Below are positions 6,111 to 12,848 of a stretch of 12,848 bases of DNA, one piece after another. This stretch comes from an uncultured Bacillaceae bacterium. Lineage in GTDB: Bacteria > Bacillota > Bacilli > Bacillales > Alkalibacillaceae. The notes beneath the pieces are model-generated. The model was not told the DNA's origin and did not search any database. It saw only the letters and a program-made list of their open reading frames with translations. The DNA is taken from positions 1 through 12,848 of the forward strand of contig CALKAL010000108.1 of NCBI GenBank assembly GCA_937983065.1, in the 5' to 3' direction. Positions within the stretch are counted from its first letter, which is position 1. Every line of letters begins with the position of its first letter. Position numbers and translations under genes: made by a program.

Positions 6111-7260
6111 TAACAACCAAGGCTTTTTAAACAGACTATCCTTCAAATTTGATTTGCGAGATTATTCGTTGTTTATTGCCTTGTTACTAATAATTGTGAT
6201 TTTCGGTTTTTTAACTGGTGGGGAATTTTTATCCTCACGTAACATATCGAATTTATTTTCACAAATGTCTGTTATTGCAGTCCTTGCCATAGGGATGACT
6301 TTAATTATTGTATCTGGTCATATTGATTTATCAGTTGGATCTTTAGCTGGCTTGACAGGTGGGATTGCAGCTATCTTGCAAGTTTGGTATGGCTGGGATA
6401 CGTTCGCCGTCATTATTGTTGCACTTATTGTCGGTGCTTTACTTGGTTTATGGCAAGGGTGGTGGGTTGCCTATCGGGCAGTACCCGCATTTATCGTAAC
6501 ACTTGGTGGTATGTTAATTTTTAGAGGAATTTTAGTTGGATTAAGTCAAGGTCGAACGATTGCACCTCTTGATTCAAGCTTCCGAGTGTTTGGAAACAGT
6601 TATTTACCGTTTATTTTTGGTTATATTTTAGTCGGAATTAGTATCGCTTTATTAATTTATTTCACGATTAGAAAAAGAAAAAGAAGAAAAGACTTAAACT
6701 TACTACTTAGTCATCCTGCGATTGATTATGGGAAAGTGACATTATACTCTGTTGTTCTTTTAGGTCTAACGTACATGTTGAACCGTTATTATGGAATTCC
6801 AACACCGTTTTTAATTGTTATCTTTTTAGCGATTATATTTGTTTTTGTTACGAATAAAACGACATTTGGCCGTTATGTTTATGCTATTGGTGGTAACGCT
6901 GAAGCGGCGGCCTTATCAGGAATCAATATAAAAAGAAACGTTTTAAATGTGTTCGTTTTAATGGGGGTCATGTCAGCCATTGCAGGTATTTTACTTACTG
7001 CCCGTTTAAACGCAGCTACAGTTAGTGCAGGAGATATGTATGAGTTAGATGCGATTGCAGCGTGTGTTATCGGTGGTACGAGTTTAATGGGTGGTCGTGG
7101 TAGAATTGTCGGTTCCATTATCGGGGCGTTAATTATGGCAAGTATCGATAACGGAATGAGCATGATGAACATACCGACATTTTGGCAGTTTATTGTAAAA
7201 GGTTTAATTCTAATTATTGCTGTATGGATCGATATCTCTAGTAAAAAACAAGAATCATAA
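6091..7260 (+). CDS. xylH: D-xylose ABC transporter, permease
   Basis: The membrane channel of the importer, expected as a homodimer with XylG bound inside: 389 residues, close to the 393 of E. coli XylH. A polar N-terminus (1-24) precedes about ten hydrophobic segments. Family marks are the SGHIDLSVGSLAG stretch (75-87) and the cytoplasmic loop FGRYVYAIGGNAEAAALSG (259-277), which contacts the ATPase. Next come DAIAACVIGGTSLMGGRG (320-337) and a final helix near 365-382. A strongly basic loop, RKRKRRK (194-200), fits the cytoplasmic side by the positive-inside rule. The start ATG 6091 lies inside the xylG end, with a GGGGGGAG ribosome binding site there. No frameshift or missing segment is seen. 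Its pairing with XylF and XylG supports xylose rather than ribose as the transported sugar. Confidence 0.94.
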   Translation: MGSLKNDNNQGFLNRLSFKFDLRDYSLFIALLLIIVIFGFLTGGEFLSSRNISNLFSQMSVIAVLAIGMTLIIVSGHIDLSVGSLAGLTGGIAAILQVWYGWDTFAVIIVALIVGALLGLWQGWWVAYRAVPAFIVTLGGMLIFRGILVGLSQGRTIAPLDSSFRVFGNSYLPFIFGYILVGISIALLIYFTIRKRKRRKDLNLLLSHPAIDYGKVTLYSVVLLGLTYMLNRYYGIPTPFLIVIFLAIIFVFVTNKTTFGRYVYAIGGNAEAAALSGINIKRNVLNVFVLMGVMSAIAGILLTARLNAATVSAGDMYELDAIAACVIGGTSLMGGRGRIVGSIIGALIMASIDNGMSMMNIPTFWQFIVKGLILIIAVWIDISSKKQES

Positions 7261-7283
7261 AAACATAATCGGAGGGGATAGAG

Positions 7284-8612
7284 ATGACTTATTTTAAGAG
7301 CATTGATCAAGTAAAATACGAAGGATACCAATCAACGAATCCATTTGCGTTTAAATATTATAATCCTGAAGAGGTTATAGGCGGTAAAACGATGGAAGAG
7401 CATTTACGTTTTTCCGTTGCATTTTGGCATACGTTTACTGCTAATGGTACAGATCCTTTTGGTGCAGGTAATATGGTTCGGGAGTGGGATCGATTTAGTG
7501 GAATAGATTTAGCAAAAGCTCGAGTAGAAGCTGCTTTTGAGTTTTTTGAGAAATTAAATATTCCTTATTTCGCATTCCATGATGTTGATATTGCTCCAGA
7601 AGGTGATAGTTTAGCAGAATCGAATCGGAACCTTGATGAGATTGTTTCGATGATTAAAGATTATATGAAAACTAGTAAGACTAAATTACTTTGGAATACG
7701 GCTAATATGTTTACTCATCCAAGATTTGTACACGGTGCGGCGACCACAAACTCTGTCGATGTTTATGCATATGCTGCAGCTAAAGTGAAGAAAATGTTAG
7801 AGGTAGGAAAAGAGCTTGGAGCTGAAAATTATGTATTTTGGGGTGGAAGAGAAGGTTATGAAACGTTATTAAATACCGATGTGAAATTTGAATTAGATAA
7901 CCTTGCTCGTTTCTATCATATGGCAATAGATTATGCGAAGGAAATCGGTTTCGATGCTCAATTTTTAATCGAACCGAAACCGAAAGAACCGACAACTCAT
8001 CAATATGATACTGACGTTCAAACAGCAACAGCCTTTTTACATGAGTATGATTTAATCAATCATTTCAAATTTAATATCGAAGCAAACCACGCGACATTAG
8101 CAGGTCATACATTTGAACATGAGCTACGTTTTGCTCGTGAGACAGGCTTATTAGGATCTGTCGATGCAAACCAAGGTGACTTACTATTAGGTTGGGATAC
8201 AGATGAATTTCCAACTGATTTATACTCTGCAACATTAGCAATGTACGAAATTTTAAAAAATGGAGGCCTCGGTAAAGGTGGCTTGAACTTCGATGCGAAA
8301 GTAAGACGGGGTTCCTTTGAAATGGACGATTTAATCCACGCCCATATTGCGGGAATGGATAGTTTTGCAATTGGCTTAAAAGTGGCTAACAAACTAATTG
8401 AAGATAAGTTTTTTGAAAACATTCTCGCTGAAAAGTATGGTTCCTTTAATAGTGAACTAGGTCAAAAAATTGTATCTAACAAAGCTAGCTTTAAAGAATT
8501 AGAGGCGCATGCTAAAACATTGGATGCAAACAACTTTAAAAATGTTTCAGGAAAAACAGAATATATTCGTTCTAGATTAAATCAATATTTATTAAGTGTA
8601 AACGAACTTTAA
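7284..8612 (+). CDS. xylA: Xylose isomerase (class II)
   Basis: Converts D-xylose to D-xylulose in the cytoplasm with two divalent metal ions; expected to be a tetramer with a TIM-barrel fold. At 442 residues with an extended N-terminus it belongs to the long class II group. Catalytic and metal residues are all present: H99 and D102 (FHDVDIAPEG), W137, W186 (FWGGREGYE), E230 and K232 (EPKPKEPT), E266 and H269 (EANHATLAGH), D294 (DANQGD), D305 and D307 (GWDTD) and D337 (NFDAKVRR). The numbering is exactly two less than the published class II residues (for example E232, K234, D309 and D339). GGAGGGG lies six bases before ATG 7284. It follows xylH by 23 bases in the same transcript, so isomerase and transporter are controlled together. 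A strong hairpin follows the stop codon. Confidence 0.97.
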   Translation: MTYFKSIDQVKYEGYQSTNPFAFKYYNPEEVIGGKTMEEHLRFSVAFWHTFTANGTDPFGAGNMVREWDRFSGIDLAKARVEAAFEFFEKLNIPYFAFHDVDIAPEGDSLAESNRNLDEIVSMIKDYMKTSKTKLLWNTANMFTHPRFVHGAATTNSVDVYAYAAAKVKKMLEVGKELGAENYVFWGGREGYETLLNTDVKFELDNLARFYHMAIDYAKEIGFDAQFLIEPKPKEPTTHQYDTDVQTATAFLHEYDLINHFKFNIEANHATLAGHTFEHELRFARETGLLGSVDANQGDLLLGWDTDEFPTDLYSATLAMYEILKNGGLGKGGLNFDAKVRRGSFEMDDLIHAHIAGMDSFAIGLKVANKLIEDKFFENILAEKYGSFNSELGQKIVSNKASFKELEAHAKTLDANNFKNVSGKTEYIRSRLNQYLLSVNEL

Positions 8613-8621
8613 GAACAAGAC

Positions 8622-8656
8622 GAATGGATACATCACTATTGGTGTATCCATTCTTT
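8622..8656 (+). terminator. 11-bp hairpin between xylA and xylB
   Basis: GAATGGATACA (8622-8632) and TGTATCCATTC (8643-8653) pair perfectly around a 10-base loop, followed by only TTT and then ACAAAA. The short T-run makes it a weak terminator at best. It is more likely an mRNA-processing or stabilising structure, or an attenuator that lowers xylB relative to xylA. The xylB ribosome binding site (TGAGGTG) lies just after it and is not in the stem. Confidence 0.6.
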
Positions 8657-8676
8657 ACAAAATTGAGGTGTAAAAA

Positions 8677-10170
8677 ATGAGTTATGTACTTGGTATTGAT
8701 TTAGGTACGAGCGCCGTAAAAGTATTATTAGTCGATCAAAAGGGTCAAGTAGTTAAAGAGTCAACGAAGGAATATCCGCTCTATCAAGATCGTCCAGGTT
8801 ATAGTGAGCAAAACCCTGAAGATTGGTATGAACAAACAGTTGAAGCAATTCAGGAGATAACGAGTCAATTTGAAAAGAGTAACCAAATTGAAGGATTAAG
8901 TTTTTCTGGTCAAATGCATGGTTTAGTTCTATTAGATGATAATAATGAGATTTTGCGGCGGGCTATTTTATGGAATGACACCCGGACCACTGAACAGTGT
9001 CGTGAAATTGAACAAACATTAACTCGAGAAAAATTACTTACGATTACTAAAAATGTTGCTTTAGAAGGATTTACGCTCCCAAAGATTTTATGGGTACAAA
9101 AATACGAGCCTGAAATTTTTAAGCGGGCAGCAACTTTTTTATTACCGAAAGATTATGTTCGTTTTCGTTTAACTGGGAAGTTGAATATGGATTATTCCGA
9201 TGCAGCGGGAACATTGTTGTTAGATGTGGCGAAAAAAGAGTGGAGCGAAGAAATATGTGATGCCTTTAATATTGATCATAACATCTGTCCATCCCTTGTA
9301 GAATCCCATGAGAATGTTGGGAAACTACTACCTCATGTCGCTACAGAATTAGGTTTGAATTCATCGACGTCTGTCTTTGCAGGTGGTGCGGATAATGCAT
9401 GCGGTGCAATAGGTTCAGGGATTTTAGAAGATGGAAAAACATTAAGTAGTATTGGAACTTCAGGTGTCGTACTTTCATATGAAAAAGATTCTGATAAAGA
9501 TTTTAACGGTAAAGTCCATTACTTTAATCACGGGGCAGAAAATGTTTACTATACGATGGGAGTAACACTAGCTGCTGGACATAGTTTAAGTTGGTTTAAA
9601 AATGTATTTGCATCAACAATGGATATGGATGAACTAGTAAAGGAAGTTTCTAAAAGTCCAGTTGGAGCAAAAGGATTATTGTTTACTCCTTATTTAGTCG
9701 GTGAAAGAACACCCCATGCTGATGCAAATATTCGCTCAAGCTTTATTGGGGTAAGTTCAACACATCAATTACACGATTTCACTCGTGCTGTTATTGAAGG
9801 AATTACGTTCTCATTAAATGAATCGATTCACATTTTTAGAGAGCAAGGAAAGGTCATTAATGAAGTCGTCTCAATTGGTGGCGGTGCAAAAAGTCCAGAA
9901 TGGTTACAAATTCAAGCGGATATTTTTAATGCAAAGGTAGTTAAGTTAAATAGTGAACAGGGCCCAGGAATGGGAGCAGCGATGTTAGCAGCTTATGGTC
10001 TCGGCTGGTTCAATTCATTAAAAGAATGCGCAGATGTCTTTTTAAAAGTGAAAGAAACTTATGAACCAATTGAGGAAAATGTAAAGCAATATGAAAAGCT
10101 ATTTAATATTTACCGAGAAATTTATCACTCAACAAAGACATTGAACGATTCATTAAAGGAATTTAGATAA
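8677..10170 (+). CDS. xylB: Xylulokinase
   Basis: Phosphorylates D-xylulose with ATP to D-xylulose-5-phosphate, which enters the pentose phosphate pathway. It is a cytoplasmic FGGY-family kinase of 497 residues, standard length. Seen in order: phosphate-1 loop GIDLGTSAVK (6-15) with D8; SGQMHG (77-82), typical of xylulokinase; LWNDTRT (98-104); GGADNACGAIG (236-246) with D239, the probable catalytic base by comparison with D233 of E. coli XylB; SIGTSGVV (258-265); TPYLVGERTPHADA (337-350); EGITFSLNE (374-382); and the adenosine motif GGGAKSPEW (401-409). TGAGGTG precedes ATG 8677 by about 6 bases. It lies 64 bases after xylA, across a hairpin, and 21 bases before the oxidoreductase start. No sign of damage is seen. 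Confidence 0.96.
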   Translation: MSYVLGIDLGTSAVKVLLVDQKGQVVKESTKEYPLYQDRPGYSEQNPEDWYEQTVEAIQEITSQFEKSNQIEGLSFSGQMHGLVLLDDNNEILRRAILWNDTRTTEQCREIEQTLTREKLLTITKNVALEGFTLPKILWVQKYEPEIFKRAATFLLPKDYVRFRLTGKLNMDYSDAAGTLLLDVAKKEWSEEICDAFNIDHNICPSLVESHENVGKLLPHVATELGLNSSTSVFAGGADNACGAIGSGILEDGKTLSSIGTSGVVLSYEKDSDKDFNGKVHYFNHGAENVYYTMGVTLAAGHSLSWFKNVFASTMDMDELVKEVSKSPVGAKGLLFTPYLVGERTPHADANIRSSFIGVSSTHQLHDFTRAVIEGITFSLNESIHIFREQGKVINEVVSIGGGAKSPEWLQIQADIFNAKVVKLNSEQGPGMGAAMLAAYGLGWFNSLKECADVFLKVKETYEPIEENVKQYEKLFNIYREIYHSTKTLNDSLKEFR

Positions 10171-10191
10171 TTTATAAAAGGAATGATGATT

Positions 10192-11148
10192 ATGCGATGG
10201 GGATTACTTGGAGCATCAAATATAGCGGAAACGGCATTAATTCCAGCGATAAAACGGCATCCACAGTCAAAAGTTATTGCGGTAGCTAGCAGTAGTTCTA
10301 AAGGTAAACAGTTTTCGGAAAAACATCAAATTGCTAGATTGTATACAAACTATGAAGATCTGTTAAAGGATCCAGAAGTAGATGCAGTTTATATATCCTT
10401 GCCCAATCATTTGCACAAAAAATGGACGATAGAAGCAGCGAAACATGGGAAACACATACTTTGTGAAAAGCCTGCTGTATTATCTAGGCAAGATATGGTT
10501 GAAATACTTAATACATGTAAAGAAAACAACGTTCATTTTTTAGAAGCGTTTATGTATCAATTTCACCCACAATTTGATCGTGTTAAAGAAATTATATCAA
10601 AGGGTGAAATTGGTGAGGTTCAAATGATGAAAGCGAGCTTTTCTTTCAATCTTGATTTAAATAGTGAAAACATTAGATTGAGAAAGGAATTCGGTGGTGG
10701 CGCAATAAATGATATTGGCTGTTACGGAATTCATTCAATGTTAAACATCTTAGGTCAAGATGTAAAATCTATAAGTGGTGTTGCTAATTTCTTTAATAAT
10801 GTTGATATTGCAACTGCTGTCAGCTACAAGTTAGAAGATAACACTTTAGTGCAAATCCAATGTAGTTTTCAAAGTCCTTTTCATAATGAAATAAAAATCT
10901 ATGGGAGAGAAGGCAGAATAACCTTAAAAAGCCCATTCAGGCCAGATTTGCATAATGGAAATGCAAAAATTGTGATTGAAACTGAAAACAATACGTACGA
11001 GGAAGAACTTTATGGGGATATATATTTGGGGGAGATAGAAACGTTATCAGCGGCTGTAAATGGTGAGCAATCTTTAGAGAAATATGATGAACTATCAATC
11101 CAAGCAGCTGCTGTTCTAGAACGCACCCTCACCGAGATAGGTTATTAG
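10192..11148 (+). CDS. Gfo/Idh/MocA family NAD(P)-dependent oxidoreductase, substrate unknown
   Basis: A cytoplasmic dehydrogenase of 318 residues. Three ATGs lie close together (10183, 10186, 10192). The sequence AAAAGGA (10176-10182) is correctly spaced only for 10192, and the protein then begins MRWGLLGASNIA, as relatives do. Residues 4-12 are the Rossmann nucleotide loop (GLLGASNIA). CEKPAVLS (91-98) has the family's catalytic-type Lys93. EAFMYQFHPQ (118-127) and GGGAINDIGCYGIHSM (168-183) form the C-terminal substrate domain, with D174 and H181 in conserved places. The EAFMYQ motif resembles the dihydrodiol dehydrogenase/sugar 1-dehydrogenase branch, which includes some xylose dehydrogenases; that resemblance is only suggestive. 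It is the last gene of the xyl operon, directly before a strong terminator, so it is likely co-expressed and xylose-induced. It could act on xylose, on a related pentose or on an inositol-like compound. Confidence 0.9.
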   Translation: MRWGLLGASNIAETALIPAIKRHPQSKVIAVASSSSKGKQFSEKHQIARLYTNYEDLLKDPEVDAVYISLPNHLHKKWTIEAAKHGKHILCEKPAVLSRQDMVEILNTCKENNVHFLEAFMYQFHPQFDRVKEIISKGEIGEVQMMKASFSFNLDLNSENIRLRKEFGGGAINDIGCYGIHSMLNILGQDVKSISGVANFFNNVDIATAVSYKLEDNTLVQIQCSFQSPFHNEIKIYGREGRITLKSPFRPDLHNGNAKIVIETENNTYEEELYGDIYLGEIETLSAAVNGEQSLEKYDELSIQAAAVLERTLTEIGY

Positions 11149-11190
11149 GTTAAATAAAGCTACTAAAAATAAGATAGATTAGATTTACTT

Positions 11191-11239
11191 AAAAAGGAAA
11201 ACATCATTATCATTCTATGTTTTCCTTTTTATTTTTTAT
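11191..11239 (+). terminator. Strong rho-independent terminator closing the xyl operon
   Basis: AAAAAGGAAAACAT (11191-11204) and ATGTTTTCCTTTTT (11217-11230) form a perfect 14-bp stem with a 12-base loop, followed by ATTTTTTAT. It lies 43 bases after the oxidoreductase stop. The A-tract on the left would also act as a U-tract for leftward transcripts, but no leftward gene lies near. Confidence 0.93.
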
Positions 11240-11311
11240 ATTGTAGCCAGTATATTACAAGAAAGTGAATGAAGGTTATTTATTGAAATGTAAGTGTAGG
11301 GGAAATGAGAA

Positions 11312-11455
11312 ATGAGTATTCAAATTAAAAATCTAGAAAATCGGATAGAAATTTTAAGAAATATGTTAGTACAACAAGGGTTAGCAAATGGTTTCGGTCA
11401 TCCTGAAACAATTAAATTAAGTCAAGAATTGGATGAATTAATTGCTAAGTATTGA
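11312..11455 (+). CDS. Spo0E-like small sporulation regulator (aspartyl phosphatase family)
   Basis: A 47-residue frame that begins MSIQIKNLENRIEILRNML and ends DELIAKY, with AGGGGA about 8 bases upstream of ATG 11312. Its length and its S-Q-E-L-D motif (37-41) match the Spo0E family of small helical-hairpin proteins. These remove phosphate from Spo0A-P and so hold back sporulation. Two helices are expected, about 3-21 and 31-46, joined by the GLANGFGHPE turn. The family has several short paralogues per genome (Spo0E, YisI, YnzD in B. subtilis), so no symbol is given. Its place just after the xyl terminator implies separate transcription, but I see no clear promoter. Its presence supports a spore-forming host. 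Confidence 0.85.
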   Translation: MSIQIKNLENRIEILRNMLVQQGLANGFGHPETIKLSQELDELIAKY

Positions 11456-11580
11456 AAGAAAAAGGGTAGTGAATGTCAGCCAGCCGATACTTATTTAAAT
11501 AGCAATTAGAACTTACGCAGATTTAAGTCACAAATATGATAAAATATTCTATAACATGTATATTTAGGAGAGAGTTGCAT

Positions 11581-12306
11581 TTGCCAAAACCAACTAGAAG
11601 CCAAAGAAAAAATACAGTCTACGGTGCTGTTTCTGGGTCCATTATTTTTATAGGTCTTTGGGCTATGTTTCATTTTCAAATAAATAATATCTATTATTTT
11701 ATAGGCGTTATTATTATTGGAGTTTCGATGGGAGTAGTTGCTTCCTCCTTCGTTCCTGATATGAGAAGGAAAGAAAATAAAGATAAAAATATGTATACTG
11801 GCTTGCTTAATAAAACTGGACCGAAGCGTAAGGCGAGCTCAAAATCTAAAAGTCAATCGACTAAATTGAAAACTAACTCTAACTTGCTAAGGTCCGAAAA
11901 AGAAATTATGACATTGCCTTTAGAAGAGCTAACATGGCGAGAGTTTGAAGAATTAATTTTTCTATATTATAAGGCAAAAGGTTATAAACCACGTAGGACT
12001 GCAGAAGGTGCTGACGAGGGAGTCGATTTAGTTATCTTTAATCGTCATCATAATTGTGACATTGCGGTTCAAATTAAACATTACATAAGTGGACAGCCAA
12101 TAAGCGTCGAACGAATTCGGGAACTTGATTCAGCAAAGAAAAATCATCGGTGTATTTTGGCTGAAATGATAACGTCGTCAAGATTTACAAAACCTGCTCT
12201 AGTTGAAGCGGATCGTAGAAGAATCGTATGTCGGGATAGAGAATGGGTTCATTCAAAACTTTTGCCTTGGAGAGAAAATCATGCAAAAAGAAAGGGTATA
12301 GCATAA
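11581..12306 (+). CDS. Membrane-anchored Mrr-like restriction-endonuclease-fold protein
   Basis: A protein of 241 residues, starting at TTG 11581 with AGGAGAGAG (11566-11574) six bases upstream. The longer frame from ATG 11536 has no ribosome binding site and would bury this one. Two membrane helices lie at about 13-31 and 36-57. A basic, Ser/Lys-rich linker (about 61-105) leads to a C-terminal PD-(D/E)xK domain at about 112-235. Likely catalytic residues are E123 (WREFEELI), D149 (GADEGVDLVI) and Q164-x-K166 (AVQIKHY), the D...QxK form found in Mrr and related nucleases. No methyltransferase or specificity subunit is adjacent, so a classical restriction system is not supported here. A housekeeping DNA repair role or defence against foreign DNA at the membrane is possible. 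It is a single gene, downstream of a Spo0E-like gene and separate from the xyl operon. The family call is firm; function is unknown. Confidence 0.87.
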   Translation: MPKPTRSQRKNTVYGAVSGSIIFIGLWAMFHFQINNIYYFIGVIIIGVSMGVVASSFVPDMRRKENKDKNMYTGLLNKTGPKRKASSKSKSQSTKLKTNSNLLRSEKEIMTLPLEELTWREFEELIFLYYKAKGYKPRRTAEGADEGVDLVIFNRHHNCDIAVQIKHYISGQPISVERIRELDSAKKNHRCILAEMITSSRFTKPALVEADRRRIVCRDREWVHSKLLPWRENHAKRKGIA

Positions 12307-12354
12307 TAATAACGGGATTGATGATTGTCACTCCAAACCTATCTTAAAATAATG

Positions 12355-12383
12355 TTACATTCATTCAAAAGTTGATGTATCAT
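12355..12383 (+). promoter_or_regulatory. Possible promoter of the DUF4260 gene
   Basis: TTACAT (12355-12360) and TATCAT (12378-12383) are separated by 17 bases, and the gene starts 46 bases after the second. Each hexamer is two mismatches from the housekeeping consensus, so this is a modest prediction. Confidence 0.35.
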
Positions 12384-12428
12384 TAAGATGAATGATTTGC
12401 AAACTATTAAAAGAAATCGGGGAAAACA

Positions 12429-12776
12429 ATGAGTAAACTCATCCTACATCTTGAAGGTTTGGCCGTTTTATTATTAAGTTTATATTTTTACTGGACGAAT
12501 GATTTTAGCTGGATTTTATTTATTATTTTATTGTTCGTTCCAGACCTTTCCATGCTAGGTTATTTAATAAACAACAAAATTGGCGCAGTCATTTATAACA
12601 TTTTCCACACATATATTTTACCTATCGTATTAATTTTCATCAGTTTGCTATTCGATTATTCTACGTTACTACCTATTGGTCTAATCTGGACGGCGCATAT
12701 CGGAATGGATCGTCTCGTTGGATATGGCCTAAAGTATCCGACAGCATTTAAGGATACCCATTTGAATCGCGTATAA
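12429..12776 (+). CDS. DUF4260 family small membrane protein
   Basis: A 115-residue hydrophobic protein whose function is unknown. CGGGGA lies several bases before ATG 12429. Three to four membrane segments are visible: about 8-22, 26-38, 62-76 and 80-90. Conserved-looking polar motifs lie between or inside them: PDLSMLGY (38-45), the IFHTY stretch (58-62), AHIGMDR (89-95) and GYGLKYP (98-104), ending FKDTHLNRV. This pattern, with His, Asp and Arg inside hydrophobic surroundings, is what I recall of DUF4260 proteins, which are widespread as single genes in bacteria. The conserved His and Asp residues could mean an enzymatic or ion-related role, but nothing here decides it. It appears to be transcribed alone and ends in its own terminator. 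Confidence 0.82.
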   Translation: MSKLILHLEGLAVLLLSLYFYWTNDFSWILFIILLFVPDLSMLGYLINNKIGAVIYNIFHTYILPIVLIFISLLFDYSTLLPIGLIWTAHIGMDRLVGYGLKYPTAFKDTHLNRV

Positions 12777-12782
12777 TAAAAC

Positions 12783-12838
12783 AAGGGCTTGAGGTGAAAT
12801 TACTTCAAGCCCTTTATTGTGCATTTTTTTCTAACTCG
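12783..12838 (+). terminator. Terminator-like hairpin after the DUF4260 gene
   Basis: AAGGGCTTGAGGT (12783-12795) pairs with ACTTCAAGCCCTT (12802-12814) through 13 pairs including one G-U, around a 6-base loop. TTATTGTGCA and then a run of seven T follow. The main T-run is about ten bases from the stem, so termination may be less sharp than at 11191. The last bases of the window (after about 12838) hold nothing I can identify. Confidence 0.75.
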
Positions 12839-12848
12839 CTTGTTTATA

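Noticed and set aside
6661..6700. Possible insertion in XylH (basic stretch RKRKRRK)
   Set aside because: Total length matches E. coli XylH and the stretch suits a cytoplasmic loop between helices, so no insertion needs to be invoked.
8071..8422. Two overlapping minus-strand frames of about 100 codons inside xylA
   Set aside because: Both are antisense to highly conserved xylA coding sequence with all catalytic residues intact; no ribosome binding sites.
1..12848. CRISPR array, tRNA, IS element, prophage or attachment site
   Set aside because: I saw no spaced direct repeats, no cloverleaf-like sequence, no transposase or integrase motifs and no flanking duplications.

Overview
The window is low-GC, with dense AGGAGG-type ribosome binding sites, a Bacillus-type XylR operator, a perfect match to the Firmicute CcpA cre consensus and a Spo0E-like small gene. 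Together these point to an endospore-forming Bacillaceae chromosome. The core (about 1.0-11.2 kb) is a complete D-xylose uptake and catabolism locus. The flanks are ordinary-looking chromosomal genes of uncertain role.

Layout. 1-624 (minus): the N-terminal 208 residues of a ParB-like/HTH protein that runs off the left edge. 625-1024: a 400-base gap holding that gene's leader and a weak trace of decayed coding sequence. 1025-3271 (minus): galM (aldose 1-epimerase) behind xylR (ROK-family repressor), a two-gene unit transcribed leftward. 3272-3422: a compact divergent control region with a xylO-type operator, a promoter whose -35 lies inside that operator, a cre site at the predicted transcription start, and a second, unexplained palindrome over the xylR -10. 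3423-11148 (plus): xylF, xylG, xylH, xylA, xylB and a Gfo/Idh/MocA oxidoreductase, closed by a strong 14-bp terminator at 11191-11239. Two hairpins, after xylF and after xylA, divide the operon. After the terminator come a 47-residue Spo0E-like protein, a membrane-anchored Mrr-like nuclease-fold protein with a TTG start, and a DUF4260 membrane protein with its own terminator at the right edge.

How it works together (known families; the combination is inferred). XylF, a lipoprotein, captures xylose outside the cell. XylH and XylG move it in with ATP. GalM interconverts the anomers, XylA makes D-xylulose and XylB makes xylulose-5-phosphate for the pentose phosphate pathway. XylR, relieved by xylose, and CcpA, acting during growth on preferred sugars, would both act on the single promoter in front of xylF. 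The oxidoreductase has no assigned substrate and is the main open biochemical question.

Four starts are set from ribosome binding sites rather than from the longest open frame: xylR (3271), xylG (4569), the oxidoreductase (10192) and the Mrr-like protein (TTG, 11581). I found no tRNA, rRNA, CRISPR array, transposase or prophage gene, and no clearly new multi-gene system. The most interesting leads are the second palindrome, the oxidoreductase, the atypical ParB-like protein and the membrane-tethered nuclease fold.
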